Part shown: in pieces, positions 10,900 through 22,500 of the stretch
Numbering within the stretch: position 1 is the stretch's first letter
Layout of the letters: each line of letters opens with the position of its first letter
Source of the DNA: Catenaria anguillulae PL171
Taxonomy: Eukaryota > Blastocladiomycota > Blastocladiomycetes > Blastocladiales > Catenariaceae
Direction: 5' to 3'
DNA: 64,000 bases
Assembly: GCA_002102555.1 (NCBI GenBank)
Contig: MCFL01000096.1
Location: 1 to 64,000 of the forward strand
The notes under the pieces: model-generated
The model's input: only the letters and a program-made list of their open reading frames with translations
The model's database searches: none
What the model was told of the DNA's origin: nothing
Position numbers and translations under genes: made by a program

Positions 10900-11738
10900 A
10901 TGGACCGCATTCTCGCTGAACACATCATGCCCACCGTGTATGTCTCCTCCCGCCGGTGTGGCCGCCACTCACCACCTGTCCCCTTCCTCCCGACGTACGA
11001 CACGTTTAACCGCCCCCGCCACGTCAACCCTCCCCTCCTCCACAGCGAGGCCATCGCCGAAGCCGACAACTCGGGTACCCAGCTCGTCGACCCTGCAGCC
11101 CGCCAAGCCGAACAAGCCAAAGCCAAGCCCAAACTGACGCCCGACCAAGTCGCGCGCCTTGCAGTCAAGCACAACGTGGACCCGACCGTGATTGCCAACC
11201 CCTTCTTCTTCTCTGACGGGTTTGAGCGTGGTATCGACATGGTCATTGTTGCATACGTGGCGCTGCTCGTAGGCGGCGGCGTCTTGGCGTACGGCCAGGC
11301 GGGCAGTTTGACGTCGCTCAGGATGGCCGGATTCGCGGCCGTGGTTGTTAGTGTGGCTGGCGGCATGATGTATCGGAACCCGAGGAATTTGATTGCACAT
11401 TGCATCTTGTTTGGTATGTTACGCCTGAAGCCAAGGGACGTTGCGAGGCGAACGCTTATGGTACTGAATGAGAGCATCATAGGATTGGCCGTGGTCTTGT
11501 CGGGCGTGTTTCTCAAGCGGTTTTGGATCACTTGGACTTTTTTCCCGACCGGTTGGTTGCTGTTCAACAGGTGCATTATTTTCTCTGACCTTGACGCCCA
11601 TGGTCAGTGTATTCATTCTCACCTCCCATCTGACTTTTCGCGTACAGTGCCGTTGTTGCGCTTCGGTATGGCGAACGCATGCTGTATCTGACCAAGAAGG
11701 AGGATGTCAAGGACGAGGCAAAGCCAAAGACGGAGTGA
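10900..11738 (+). CDS. TMEM14 family small membrane protein, four exons
   Basis: Exons 10900-10937, 11046-11413, 11483-11570 and 11648-11738 join in phase to give 194 residues; introns are 108, 69 and 77 bases, two of them multiples of three. A charged N-terminal region of about 60 residues precedes the TMEM14-type core: a first helix with small-residue packing (VIVAYVALLVGGGVLAYGQA), a GSLTSLRMAGF turn, a second helix ending in YRNPRNL, then after the splice GLAVVLSGVFLKRF and a last helix, and a basic tail. TMEM14 proteins are four-helix inner-mitochondrial or ER membrane proteins; human TMEM14C moves a porphyrin intermediate in haem synthesis. The fold assignment is good. Substrate and location in this organism are inferred. 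Confidence 0.85.
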
Positions 11739-12188
11739 GATGCGGCACGAACGATGGGGATGGGACCAGGCGCGAGTGGAGCACTTGTTTGGATTCTGTA
11801 TAAATTACTTTTTCTTTTGTTTCTCAGCAAATGGAAAATGCTTGAACAGTGAAGCGAGGACTTGCGGGTTATCTTTTCGTCGATTACAGATGGGAAACCC
11901 TTGTCTGAGCCACAAGCATGTTCATGCCATTATCACATTCTCGGCAAGGTCCCACTTGCTAGAGTGGTGAAAGGGGGGAACTGCGGCCGCGGTACACTGT
12001 CGAAGGTGACTGATGACAATTATTGATACTTTGAAGATGATGCTTAGGGCTGGATGACGGAAGGGTAAACAAGAAAGGAACATGTCCTCATTCAATCGAT
12101 TCATTCACAAGTTACACAGGTACACAAACGAAACTCTACCAGTTTTCCTTCGCTTTTTTTTTTTTTTCGACAATCGATAATGACTCTG
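11739..12188. other. Convergent intergenic region
   Basis: About 450 bases between the TMEM14 stop and the stop of the minus-strand membrane gene, so both 3' ends lie here. It contains a 14-base T run near 12154-12167. No gene was seen. Confidence 0.4.
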
Positions 12189-13575
12189 TTACACATCCGA
12201 CAACTTCCGCGAGTGTTTAGAAGCAGCAACGCTTTTCGCCGACTTGTCAGGCTGATGCTGCTCCCGCTGCTTCTTTGCCACCTTTTTTGCCTTGGACAAG
12301 ATCCACTCAAAGCTCGCCTCGCTTGCACACACAAATGTAGCGCACACGATCCGCACGGCGTGGCCACGGACAGGGAGTGGGCGGTCGTCAATGGTGGCAA
12401 ACACAATGAAGATGATCCAGCATGTGGCCATGAAGAACGACTGCCAGTGAATCATGATGGCAGAGAGGGTGAATCATCATCCAATGCCTGTGGGCACAGC
12501 ATCGACTGTGGACGTACAATCGCCTTGAACGACAATTGCAAGGTTGCTTGCAGGTCGCTCACTGGTGAAGCAACGGTCGACAACTTTGGTCCAGGTGACC
12601 TTGTCGATGCACTGACCGAGTCAGGAATCGTCGTCTTGGATGATTCGGGCTGGTTGCCACTGCTCCCTGATCCGCCAGAACTTCCGCCTCCATTCATGGC
12701 TGCGTTTGGATCCGAGAAAGCAACCTTGAGACTCCATATTGCGCCACCGAGGGAGAATGCCGTAATGGCAAGCGGCAAAAAGCCAGCCCATTGAGGCGCG
12801 ATTGGGGTGCGAAGCCAAGTGACTGGAGCATGAGAACGGTGTTCGTTAAAATCTGTTGACAAAACCCGTGCTGTTTGTGACAATTTCATGCACGGCCAGC
12901 ATACTCAGATTTTCGTTCCAAAGTGAGGCAATGCCTGAAATGAAAGTGATCCACAGCGTGACGGTGACACATGTGCTGGCGACGATACTGCCATAAATAA
13001 GCGCCATCCTCCATTTGGGCTTTGTCGAAATGATGACCGAAACACGGAATGTCGTTGCTGATGCGACCAGAGGGCCAGCGATCGGGTTGGCGAAGAGGCG
13101 AACGATCCACATGGCTGCAGGCTAACAGTCGGTGCCATCCGTGTCGCGTCGATAATCATGATGGGAATGACGAGTTGTTTACCGAATCGTGTTAGCTTCG
13201 CCCACCAAACGAGATAGACAGTGGAACAAAACATACATTTCCGGTCCTTGAAGTCCACAGTGACACCGTGAAAATCATGGTGCTGACCGAATCGGAAAAG
13301 TACATGATGGCACAAAGGAAGAGTAGCACGATTCGGATCTTGCCAATTCGCCGAGGCGACGACCACTCTTCTGATGCATTGGCACCACCAAGCTGACCGT
13401 TGCGCACGATGCGGAAAACCTTTGGAGCAAGTGAGCAGGCCGTGATGAATGCCGTTGTCAGCGAGATGGTGTAGAGCACGATTGAGCTCTGTGCGACCGC
13501 GTCCGATATAAGCGGCGGTAGGGGCGGATTGGGGGTGAACCTTGCAACGATATGCGGCATAGAATCAGCGGTCAT
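12189..13575 (-). CDS. Polytopic membrane protein of unknown family, four exons
   Basis: Exons 13575-13237, 13121-12905, 12822-12518 and 12440-12189 join in phase to about 370 residues (introns 115, 82 and 77 bases; donors GTATGT, GTATGC, GTACGT). Six or seven hydrophobic helices are visible, for example SIVLYTISLTTAFITACSL, IVLLFLCAIMYFSDSVSTMI, LIYGSIVASTCVTVTLWITF, FLPLAITAFSLGGAIWSL and FFMATCWIIFIVFATI. A Gly/Ser-rich loop sits before the last helix, and the tail is Lys-rich and cytosolic in character. The topology resembles a seven-helix receptor or transporter, but no GPCR microswitch motif was found and the family is unknown. The 115-base first intron could hide a small extra exon, because another frame across it is also hydrophobic. 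Confidence 0.6.
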
Positions 13576-14258
13576 GGTTGTCTTGTTTTGTAATACCCTG
13601 ATTAGACGATGGAGCTTGGCGTGCAATGGTGTACCGTGATCGAATGGGGAGGGGGTCAGTCTTTAACGACTTTTTCAAAGGTTATGCAACTTGCAGCGAA
13701 ACCCAAGAAAGGAAGTCTCCCATCAAGTGATTAATATCGCCCGCGAGAAGACGGCTTAAAAGGTCTTTTGGAATCGTGCAATCGGCCCATCGACATGGAT
13801 CATTTAACGTTATAGAATTCCAGACCAACTTGCCAGAAGTTCGCTTCTCAAACAGGAAGCACTTCCTCTGAGCGTCGCGTCCTTTCCTTTCCGTCGGAAG
13901 CACAGCCGTCATTCATCTTTTGTCGTCATCGCTCGCTGCTCAGGAGTCTGGTAGTTGGTTCAGTTGACTCGGCCGCCCTATTACATAACAAGTTCCCCCC
14001 CCCCCCTTCGAGCCTTCGTGCAGATGTGATGCAAGAATGAGACGGATGCTTCATTGTGTGATCTCAGCTCAGAGACATGTCTCTTAAAATATACCGTGAC
14101 CCCTGCTCAGCTCTGTTTCAATCCGCTATCGGCATCATGATCGGGTACAGTACCCATATAGCATAATCCCTATCGCTCCTACATTTCGTGTGCCCAAGAG
14201 CTCTGTGTGCCATGCAATCCCAAAACTGAAACGGATTCATACATCATGCACGTCGCTC
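13576..14258. other. Intergenic, with a 12-base C run
   Basis: A poly-C tract lies at 13995-14006. A 76-codon minus-strand frame (13912-13682) has no domain and is not called. No RNA gene was seen. Confidence 0.4.
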
Positions 14259-15392
14259 TCAACTCAACAATGCAAAACAACAGCAAAAACACTCTGGATC
14301 GCACTCAATCTGGCCCGTCGTCTCGCAACAACACACACATGCAGCGCCACACCCATCAAAGATGGCCTCAAAGCAACTGGCCACCAGCGAACACAAGTTT
14401 GCGCACGCTTCCGTGACAAAGCACGACCACAGCATCGAGTCGCAGCACGACCATCCGCCGCCGTACCGTGGGCAGCATAGAGCCTCGCAGCACGACCCGC
14501 ACCCAGACGACCGCTGCTTGTGATGCGCACCAATGGAATCGACGCTTCGGCCACTTGCACGCTGAGCCTTGGGCAAGTCATGCGTGACCCAATTGCGCAG
14601 TGCCTTGATTTCGTGGCTGTTGACGTACAGCGAGACGGCGGGGCGAGTGCCGTTATCGAGGAGGTCAACGCCGTCGTCAATCACGAGGGCAGAGTCGGAT
14701 GGGCACACGCATTGGCCAGAACCGGCAGCGCCCGGAACAAAGGTTTGAGTGGGATTAGCCGCAATGGCAAGCACGCCGAGACGGATGGCGGAGAAGGGCA
14801 CGGGTGTGCCGCGGGCAAGTGTCGGTGCGGACGCGGGCATGTTGACGATGCGTGCATTTTGCTGCTCCGGATGCGTCGTCATTGGTTGTGAGGTGCGAGG
14901 TAGAGTGCGAACCAAGTCGAGTGGAACGTCGCCGCGAGCAATCGTCGCGTAAGGTGGCGGGGGCGGGCGCGAGTCATTGTCCGGGTTGGTAGTGCTATTC
15001 GGGGTGGTCATGGACATGGGGTCCAACGGGATGGATCCTGCGTCGTTGGCAACGGGCTCGGAATCCACGACTCGCAACACGTTGCGGCGAAACACATGAA
15101 TTCGTAAGGTATTACACGAAGTGTCACGCACCGCCCATACGCGAATGCGCTCGGTGGTGGGCAAAGATCCGAGCGATTGCGGCAGTGCGGAACGAAGTGT
15201 GCGATAGACGGAGCCGGGCAGGTGCTTGAGCAAGGCGAGCTGCGACACCAACGGATCGTCGGCAAGGAATGGGTATGTGGTCGAGTTGCTGTCCAAGCTG
15301 GAGGCAGCAACCGAAGTGTCGGGCACCGCGGTAGGCCGGATAGATGCTACGACGTAGGCCGGCGGTGGAGCTGGGGTTGATGTGCTTGGCAT
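14259..15392 (-). CDS. PPxY-bearing protein with a 21-cysteine C-terminal tail
   Basis: The chosen start is ATG 15392, giving 377 residues; an upstream in-frame ATG at 15467 would add 25. The N-terminal half is Pro/Ser/Thr-rich and carries two proline-tyrosine motifs (PPPAY near residue 11 and PPPPPYATI further on) of the kind bound by WW domains of Nedd4/Rsp5 ubiquitin ligases. The middle is more ordered (RTLRSALPQSLGSL, RIRVWAVRDTSCNTLRIHVF). The last 80 residues hold 21 cysteines, many as CC or CCC (SCCEALCC, CVCCCETTG, CFCCCFALLS), spaced by hydrophobic residues. This could be a multiply palmitoylated membrane anchor or a metal-binding module. No family was recognised. Confidence 0.7.
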   Translation of the reverse strand: MPSTSTPAPPPAYVVASIRPTAVPDTSVAASSLDSNSTTYPFLADDPLVSQLALLKHLPGSVYRTLRSALPQSLGSLPTTERIRVWAVRDTSCNTLRIHVFRRNVLRVVDSEPVANDAGSIPLDPMSMTTPNSTTNPDNDSRPPPPPYATIARGDVPLDLVRTLPRTSQPMTTHPEQQNARIVNMPASAPTLARGTPVPFSAIRLGVLAIAANPTQTFVPGAAGSGQCVCPSDSALVIDDGVDLLDNGTRPAVSLYVNSHEIKALRNWVTHDLPKAQRASGRSVDSIGAHHKQRSSGCGSCCEALCCPRYGGGWSCCDSMLWSCFVTEACANLCSLVASCFEAIFDGCGAACVCCCETTGQIECDPECFCCCFALLS

Positions 15393-16096
15393 GTTGTATG
15401 TACTTGTGTTGCGAAATGAAGAAGGTCTAGTATGCAGAAAGATCGGAAACTGACGACAACTATACATAGGAACAGGAGGTGTGCACTTGTTTGCTGGCGG
15501 CCGTTTGTGGGCGAGAGCAAGTCTTTATGTATGTATTTATCCACAAGTGGTATTATTCATCGAGTGCATTCATCAGTACGACGAAGAGAGAGCAGCAAAG
15601 GAGTTCCCAATCAAGCACAGGGAGTGCTGCCTTACCACGACTCCGTCGCGCCCAACCCCGCGAACATTGAAACCGTTTCGCGTGTGCCGCACAACGCCTC
15701 ACAAACACAAACACTGAAGACTGCTGCGATGCGATGCGATGCGATGCGTCTTGGACGGGACGCAGGTCCCTGGTAAACAAATAGACGTACACATACATCA
15801 ATGAGCAAGAGCCTTTTATTCCATTTCTCCTCTCGGCATGGCCATCATGGCCACTGCACCTTTGTGCTCTGGCATGAATGAGAGTGGCGTGTGCAGCGGC
15901 CGAGCATGAGAAGTGAAGACGCAAGGGGCAACGGATCACGTGCACTCAGTCAGCGTCAAACGCGCTTCGTTGACCGACCGCGAGACATTGTGTTTCTCCC
16001 GTCATGATGTGCCTTACCTCGTGTCCCTCAGCCATACATGCCATATACTCACCGCCCAACGCAAAGTACTCCACGTAAAAAATCCCTCCCATTGCC
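15393..16096. promoter_or_regulatory. Divergent intergenic region with (TGCGA)n
   Basis: 704 bases lie between the divergent starts of the cysteine-tail gene and GPN1. A pentanucleotide repeat, four TGCGA units plus a partial fifth, sits at 15725-15748. No coding exon was supported. Confidence 0.45.
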
Positions 16097-17179
16097 ATGT
16101 CCGCCGCCTCAGCCCCTTCTCCAGCACCCACTGCGGCTTCCGCCGACACCTCCGAGGCCGCGGCACACGTCCCAACCGTCGTGCTGCTCATTGGCATGGC
16201 CGGCTCGGGCAAAACCACCGTTATGCAGCGCCTGCACGCACACCTGCACTCGCAATCCAAGCGGCCCTACATTGTCAACCTGGATCCCGCCGTGACCCAT
16301 TTGCCCTACACGCCCAACATTGACATTCGCGACACGGTGCAGTACCCTGAGGTCATGAAGCAGTACCAGCTCGGGCCCAACGGCGCAATCTTGACGTCGC
16401 TCAACTTATTCACCACCAAGTTTGACCAAGTGTTGGGCTTGTTGGACAAGCGCAAGGACAGCGTGGATTACATCTTGATTGACACGCCCGGCCAAATTGA
16501 GGCATTCACTTGGTCGGCCAGTGGATCCATCATCACCGAGGCATTGGCTGCGTCGTATCCGACCGTTGTCCTGTTTGTTGTCGATACGCCCAGGACGGGC
16601 AACCCGGCCACCTTCATGTCAAACATGCTGTACGCGTGCTCAATCCTGTACCGGACACGCTTGCCGTTCATTGTCCTCTTCAACAAGGCCGACGTCCTGG
16701 ATTGCGATTTTGCCATTGATTGGATGAAGGATTACGATGCATTCCAGAGTTTGTTTTTTTGTCATTTCTCCTCCCTTGCTCGCATCGCATCACGCAAACA
16801 AGCTGCTGACCCGATTCCCTCGTCCATTCAAATCCCAGCCGCCTTGCACGCCATGACACCCGACGGCCACGACCCACCATACATGCACTCGTTTGTCCAA
16901 TCCATGTCGCTCGTGCTCGACGAGTTCTACTCGATCCTCAGCCCTGTCAAGTTCTCCGCCGTCACGGGCCTTGGATCTCAGGAATTGCTTGTTGCCTTGG
17001 AAAAGGCAAAGGTCGAGTACGAGCAAGAGTACAAGCCCGAACTGGAGCGCATGATTGCCGAGCGGAATCAGCGGGTTGCCGGCGAGAAGCAGCAGCAGTT
17101 GAGCAAGTTGATGCGGGATATCAAGCTGGAGGAGGAGAAGGAGGGCAAGCAGGACAAGGGCAAGGGCAAGCAAAAGTGA
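16097..17179 (+). CDS. GPN1: GPN-loop GTPase 1 (Npa3/XAB1)
   Basis: The reading frame is open throughout, but a 90-base in-frame intron (16749-16838, branch CTGAC) interrupts it. Splicing restores the family-typical DAFQTALHAM and leaves 330 residues. P-loop GMAGSGKTT follows a 28-residue leader. GPNGAI is the signature Gly-Pro-Asn loop, DTPGQIE is the G3 motif and NKAD is G4. The [11 protein letters not shown] segment is also typical, and the C-terminal 90 residues are a charged helix ending in Lys-rich repeats. GPN1/Npa3 dimerises and drives cytoplasmic assembly and nuclear import of RNA polymerase II. The neighbours are unrelated. Confidence 0.95.
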   Translation: MSAASAPSPAPTAASADTSEAAAHVPTVVLLIGMAGSGKTTVMQRLHAHLHSQSKRPYIVNLDPAVTHLPYTPNIDIRDTVQYPEVMKQYQLGPNGAILTSLNLFTTKFDQVLGLLDKRKDSVDYILIDTPGQIEAFTWSASGSIITEALAASYPTVVLFVVDTPRTGNPATFMSNMLYACSILYRTRLPFIVLFNKADVLDCDFAIDWMKDYDAFQSLFFCHFSSLARIASRKQAADPIPSSIQIPAALHAMTPDGHDPPYMHSFVQSMSLVLDEFYSILSPVKFSAVTGLGSQELLVALEKAKVEYEQEYKPELERMIAERNQRVAGEKQQQLSKLMRDIKLEEEKEGKQDKGKGKQK

Positions 17180-17309
17180 GGTGGCCTTGGCGTGTGTGTA
17201 CTTGCATGTATATATTTACTGAACCTATGGATTCACATTGAGGATTGCACCATGGGCACCACCTTCACGACAAACGGCGGTTTTGCCTCTTCTCTTGCTT
17301 ATGTACCTG

Positions 17310-19325
17310 CTACTCAACCATATTCCTTGGATTCCCATTCAAGTTCCTTGCCGCTGCACTCACCATTCCAACACTCGACCCAACTGTGCTCGACCCAACC
17401 CCCTGCTCGCCACCTCCGCCACCACTCCTTTTGGCGCCTGCCACAGACAAAGTCCTCGATACCTTGATGCCCGACGCAAACTCGGCCACAAGTGCTCGGA
17501 ACGAATACTGCACGCGATTCAGTTCCATGACCCGTGACGGCTTCATCTTGTGTGCGCCATCGGTCAGTGCCTGAAACTCAAACTTGGTCGCCATCACCAT
17601 TTCAACGCACACGTCTTTGAGTGGCCGAATCACCGTCTTGTGCAGGCCGATCACGGTGATGGATGCACACAGCAAGGCAAAGCCAACAGCAATCAGCGAC
17701 GCATCGCGAATGGAATGTGTGAATGAGGATTCAAACCCAAGTTGGACACGATCCAATGCACCGAGGTAGGATGAGGCGGGTGTGCCGGCAACAATGGTTG
17801 CATGGGCACCTGCTTGACCAATGTACCGGGCATACTTGAACCAGTACTCGGAGGTTCGGACCAGTTTGGCGTCAGGCTCTGTGTTGCTTGTGATGGCCGA
17901 GACCACCGTGGGTGCACTGAATCGAGTGAAGGGATCGGTGCTGTTCACAGCCGCGACCTGCACCTGATTCACGAGCACGGACTCGTTGGCCGAAGTTCCC
18001 ATGAGCTTGAACTTTGTGTCCATGACATACGCAGTTGTGTCAAGCGCATCAGCGACGCCCGCCTTCAAGAAATCCGAGATGGGTTGAGCACTGGCCTCTA
18101 GCGACAGGACACCCCAGGCAACTCCTGTCCCGTTTGCAGCAAACAACGGCTCGCCCAGGTTCATTTGACCCGTGAGTCCGTTGGACCGGCGGTAAAAGTC
18201 GGACCAGATGGTTGTATTTGCGGCCATCGGAGTCGTGTACCAGGGCCGTGTGGTAATGGTGTAGTTTGAACGAAGATACGGCGTCAAAAATGGGCGATCG
18301 GTGGCTGTGTCAATCAGGTAGTACCATTTCTCGGTTGTGGGAATCGACAGCGTCGGGCAGATGGTGCAGGTGAGGCCAGACGACAGCGTGGATTTCAGTT
18401 CGAACGTGTATGAGCCGTTATCTGGATTCGTGATGAGATGAGCAACTTGGTACATAGGGTTTTTCGGATTGGCGAGGCGTACATACCCATGTGAGATATA
18501 GCAAGAAAGCTGTTGCGCTCTGCATCAGCAAACACGAGACCGGTCATTGTTGGATTGGCTTTGACCTGTTTGCACAAAGGAGATGTGTCAGTTACATGAG
18601 GACACCCGCAACCTGAAACTTGAATCTCACAGCAACGTTGGAGTGCATACATACCATCGCAAGCATGAGCCAATACAGCTTGTCAAAGTCGGATCGATTC
18701 ACTACCCCAGACTTGAACGTATGCGACAGCGCCGTGAACACCTTGAAGTTGGCCTCGTACCATTGAGCTGTCCAAGGCACAAGCGCCATGAGTGGAGGCG
18801 TTGAGATGTATTGCACCGCTTACCTCCGTTTGCCCCGATCACAGCCACGTACAGAGTAAAGAGGTGATTTGGAGACTCGTTGTCTGTACAGATGAGGTCC
18901 AGCGGCCAGTCAGCTGCTGCGCTCTACATTCTCATCATTGACCATCATGCCGTACTACATACATGCTCCAGCCGCGTGGCCAGCGCAAATGCCGTCGAGT
19001 TGGCTTCTCGCACTGCCAAGTCCTTCATTTCGCTTAACCGAGACGCCCATATTGCCGACATGAGTCCTGCCAGTGAAAGAAATCTATGCGTTCAACATCA
19101 TGAGTACAGATGAATTCGAAGGGAGCAATGTGATGATGCAATGACATACAAGAGGACAAGGGTCGGCGGGAGCGCCAACTGCAGCGAAACCGTTGCAATG
19201 CTGCCATACTTTTGCCCGGATCGGTTGATGTTGAGCTTCTTTGCTGCATCCCCGGCACCAGTATCAGGAGGGACGGTGCTGCAGTTTGCCTTACCATACT
19301 CGGTTCCGCTACGGATGCTGCTCAT
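17310..19325 (-). CDS. dCache-domain membrane receptor A (no output domain), six exons
   Basis: Exons 19325-19150, 19083-18963, 18883-18853, 18767-18655, 18565-18487 and 18421-17310 join in phase to 542 residues. A short cytosolic N-terminus leads into helix 1 (LQLALPPTLVLL continuing past a splice). About 330 extracellular residues with double-Cache character follow (RSDFDKLYWLMLAM, RPWYTTPM, WGVLSLEASAQPISDF), then helix 2 (SLIAVGFALLCASITVIGL) and a HAMP-like linker and helix (VIRPLKDVCVEMVM). The protein ends about 65 residues after a short helix (RVQYSFRALVAEFASGIK) in a Gly/Ser-rich tail. Cache modules bind small extracellular ligands and usually feed kinases, cyclases or chemotaxis proteins; none is encoded here. 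It is a tandem paralogue of receptor B at 19841-21874. Confidence 0.85.
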
Positions 19326-19840
19326 GGTTGCGTGCGATTCAGACGACAGGTTTTGCGGAGTCGGTCAAGTCTGAGAATGGGTCCCGATTCATTATGCCAC
19401 GGAAGATCTAGGATAGCAAAGACCATGAGGGGAGGGGGGCACTGTCTGGCTTTAGTCAAGTCTGCTCGCTATGAGTACAAAACCGTCCTGGCGTGCTGCG
19501 TCCAAAGCTGGCACAGCCACACAACACAACGCGATTGAACTTGCGAACAAAACCCCTCTTAATTGTCATTAAACATCACTTCTACTTTCGTGGTTCTCTC
19601 CGCGAGACTTTGTCAGGCGGGTTGGGTGGATGCTCTAAAGCAACAGTCGCTACCACGAATCCCAGCACTTTGTTTTCATTTCTGGAAAAACTGGTCAATT
19701 AGGAGGGCACAGAAAGCGAAAGAAATTCTCAAAGACGTGTCCAGATGTAGAATGTGACGTGAATCTCATGGGTTCACAGCACTGTAATGACTCAGCCGCG
19801 TGGGAAAGCCCTACGCAACTCTATGCGGTCCCTATTTCCT
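19326..19840. other. Spacer between the two dCache genes
   Basis: 515 bases with no supported gene. It should hold the promoter of receptor A and the 3' end of receptor B. Confidence 0.4.
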
Positions 19841-21874
19841 CTAAATGCTTGAATCGACCATGCTCCTGGGATTCCCATTCAATGTTCTCGTCGCTGGCGC
19901 ACCCACCACACCGACCGTCGACGCGGCCACTTTGGAGCCAATGCTACTCTCCATTGTGCTCGACCCAGTCCCTTGGTCCCCACCGCCACTCCGTTTGGCG
20001 CCTGCCACAGACAAAGTCCTCGATACCTTGATGCCTGACGCAAACTCGGCCACAAGTGCTCGGAACGAATACTGCACGCGATTCAGTTCCATGACCCGTG
20101 ACGGCTTCATCTTGTGTGCGCCATCGGTCAGGGCCTGAAACTCAAACTTGGTCGCCATCACCATTTCAACGCACACGTCCTTGAGTGGCCGAATCACCGT
20201 CTTGTGCAAGCCAATAACGGTGATGGATGCACACAGCAAGGCAAAGCCAACAGCAATCAGCGACGCATCGCGAATAGATTGTGTGAATGAGGATTCAAAT
20301 CCGAGTTGGACACGATCCAATGCACCGAGGTAGGATGAGGCGGGTGTGCCGGCAACAATGGTTGCATGGGCACCTGCTTGGCCATTGTATCGGGCATACT
20401 TGAACCAGTACTCGGGGGTGCGGATCAGTTTGGCGTCAGGCTCCGTGTTGCTCGTGAGTGCAGAGACCACCGTGGGTGCACTGAATCGAGTGAAGGGATC
20501 GGTGCTGTTCACAGCCGCGACCTGCACCTGATTCACGAGCACAGACTCGTTGGCCGAAGTTCCCATGAGCTTGAACTTTGTATCCATGACATAAGCAGTA
20601 GTGTCGGGCGCATCAGCGACGCCCGCCCTCAAGAAGTCCGAGATGGGTTGAGCACTGGCCTCGAGCGACAGGACACCCCAGGCAACGCCTGACCCGTTTG
20701 CAGCAAACAACGGCTCGCCCAGGTTCATTTGACCCGTGAGTCCGTTGGACCGGCGGTAAAAGTCGGACCAGATGGTCTTGTTTGCAGTCATGGCCGTGGT
20801 GAACCAAGGGCGCGTGACCATCGAGTACGCAGCTCGCAAGTATGGCGTTGAGTACGGGCGGTCATTTGACGTGTCAATCAGGTAGTACCATTTCTCGGTC
20901 GTGGGAATCGACAGAGTCGGGCAGATGGTGCAGGTGAGGCCAGACGACGGTGTGGATTGCAACTCGAAAGTGTATGAGCCATTGTCTGCATGTATTCAAC
21001 CTGGTCAGCCCCTGTTCCTTTGGAGCCGTTTCGGAGTCATACCCATGCGAGAGATGGCCATAAACGTGTTGCGCTCTGGGTCTGCAAAAACGAGCCCGGT
21101 CATGGTCGGGTTTGCTTTGACCTGTTGGACGAAGGGTAGCGTCCAGTCATGTCAGCAGCAGGCTTCCTCGACAGGCTGGTGAAACTTTGCTACGCACTGT
21201 TGCAAGCAAAAGCCAGTATAGCTTGTCAAAATCGGATCTACTCACGATCCCCGCCTTGAACGTTTGCGACAACACCGTGAATGCCTTGAAGTTGGCTTCA
21301 TACCACTGGGCTGTCGGAGACACAAGCACACAGTAAGTGCCCATACCGCAGTCAGCATCACCAGCGGTCCCTCTGGGACTCCACCAGTCACGTACAAATC
21401 AACGAGACGATGCGGACACTGGTTGTCTTTTGGGCACACGATCGGATCGGGTTAGTCGCAGTTCCATAGCTGCTCGTATGGAGCCCAAGTATCCGCCGCC
21501 AACATACATTTTCCAATCGCGTTGCCAAGGAATACGCCGTTAAATTGGTCTCTCGCACGGCCATGTCCTTCATTTCGCCAAGGCGTGCTGCCCAAATGAC
21601 CGACATGAGACCGGCCAAGAGAAGAAACCTGACGCGAACGTTCCGTGAGTGAGCATATCTCAAATGGTTTGGTCACAGGAATATCTGTGATGAATGTGTA
21701 CAGGAAAACGAGTGTTGGAGGAAGGGCGAGCTGCAGCGATACTGTCTTGACGTTGCCAAACTTTTGTTCGGATCGGTTGATGTTGAGTTTTTTCGAAGCA
21801 TCAGCGGCTGGACCGCCATCTTGGACGGGCGCACTTGGTTTGGCGTACTCGCCGTCTTTGCGGATGTTGCTCAT
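19841..21874 (-). CDS. dCache-domain membrane receptor B (no output domain), six exons
   Basis: Exons 21874-21702, 21628-21508, 21426-21396, 21310-21198, 21121-21043 and 20985-19841 give 553 residues. Exons 2 to 5 have exactly the lengths seen in receptor A (121, 31, 113 and 79 bases) and splice phases agree, so this is a tandem duplication. The layout is the same: helix 1 near 47-72, extracellular dCache region to about 410, helix 2 near 414-432, HAMP-like segment and no catalytic domain. The long last exons are nearly identical over the membrane-proximal region, and differences cluster in the leader, the distal sensor (for example RPYSTPYLRAAYSMVTRPWF against the A copy) and the tail. It may act by partnering a separate kinase or cyclase, which is inference. 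Confidence 0.86.
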
Positions 21875-22500
21875 GGTACTAGCTTGTCGTCTTCGCGTGA
21901 TTCTCGGCGGCGAGATATTGGTTCCGGTGCATCAAGCTCGGATCAAGGTGAGGATGGCCATGAACGACCACGAGGGCGTGCAAGTCGGAGAGGGGGGTGG
22001 GGCGCATCTCAGTCTTTGTTCTTGTGCTGTTGATCTTGTTGTGTCCGCACTCCAGCAAACGCGTGACGCCATCCAACCTTCCTGTCCCCGGATGAAATGG
22101 GCCGTTGGCATTCGAGTGGTACTGTATATCAATAAATGCATGACAAGAGGTACTCTGAAAGCAGTGTCGAAGGCTGTTCTGACAAGAGGCGGTGACAAGT
22201 AACGGGAAAGATAGGCTCAGTAAACCAAGAAGGGATTATTATCTGCCATCTGCAATCCGAGATCTCATTTGCCTCACGGGAAATTCCCAACTGGCGGAGC
22301 AACGGAATAACGAAGAACGCCAGGTGCTTATAAAAATCAAGACAGTTAAAGTATCCTACCTACCTCTCCACCATCACATGTCTTATGCCCGGTAGACAGG
22401 CCGAATGGCTGTCTTGGTAGTGAGACCAACCGATCAAGTTTTATATGTAGAAAATACAGGGAAAACTCCAATGGTTGCCAGGAAAAGCAGATGGACGCCG
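21875..22500. other. Intergenic, no gene seen
   Basis: 626 bases upstream of receptor B and downstream of SYF1. Only short frames, no RNA gene. Confidence 0.4.

Noticed and set aside
12189-13575. Assignment of this membrane gene as a GPCR
   Set aside because: Helix count fits, but no family A, fungal pheromone or cAMP-receptor motif was found, so it is left as unknown.
13682-13912. 76-residue minus-strand frame
   Set aside because: No motif, weak codon preference and no splice context; may be chance.
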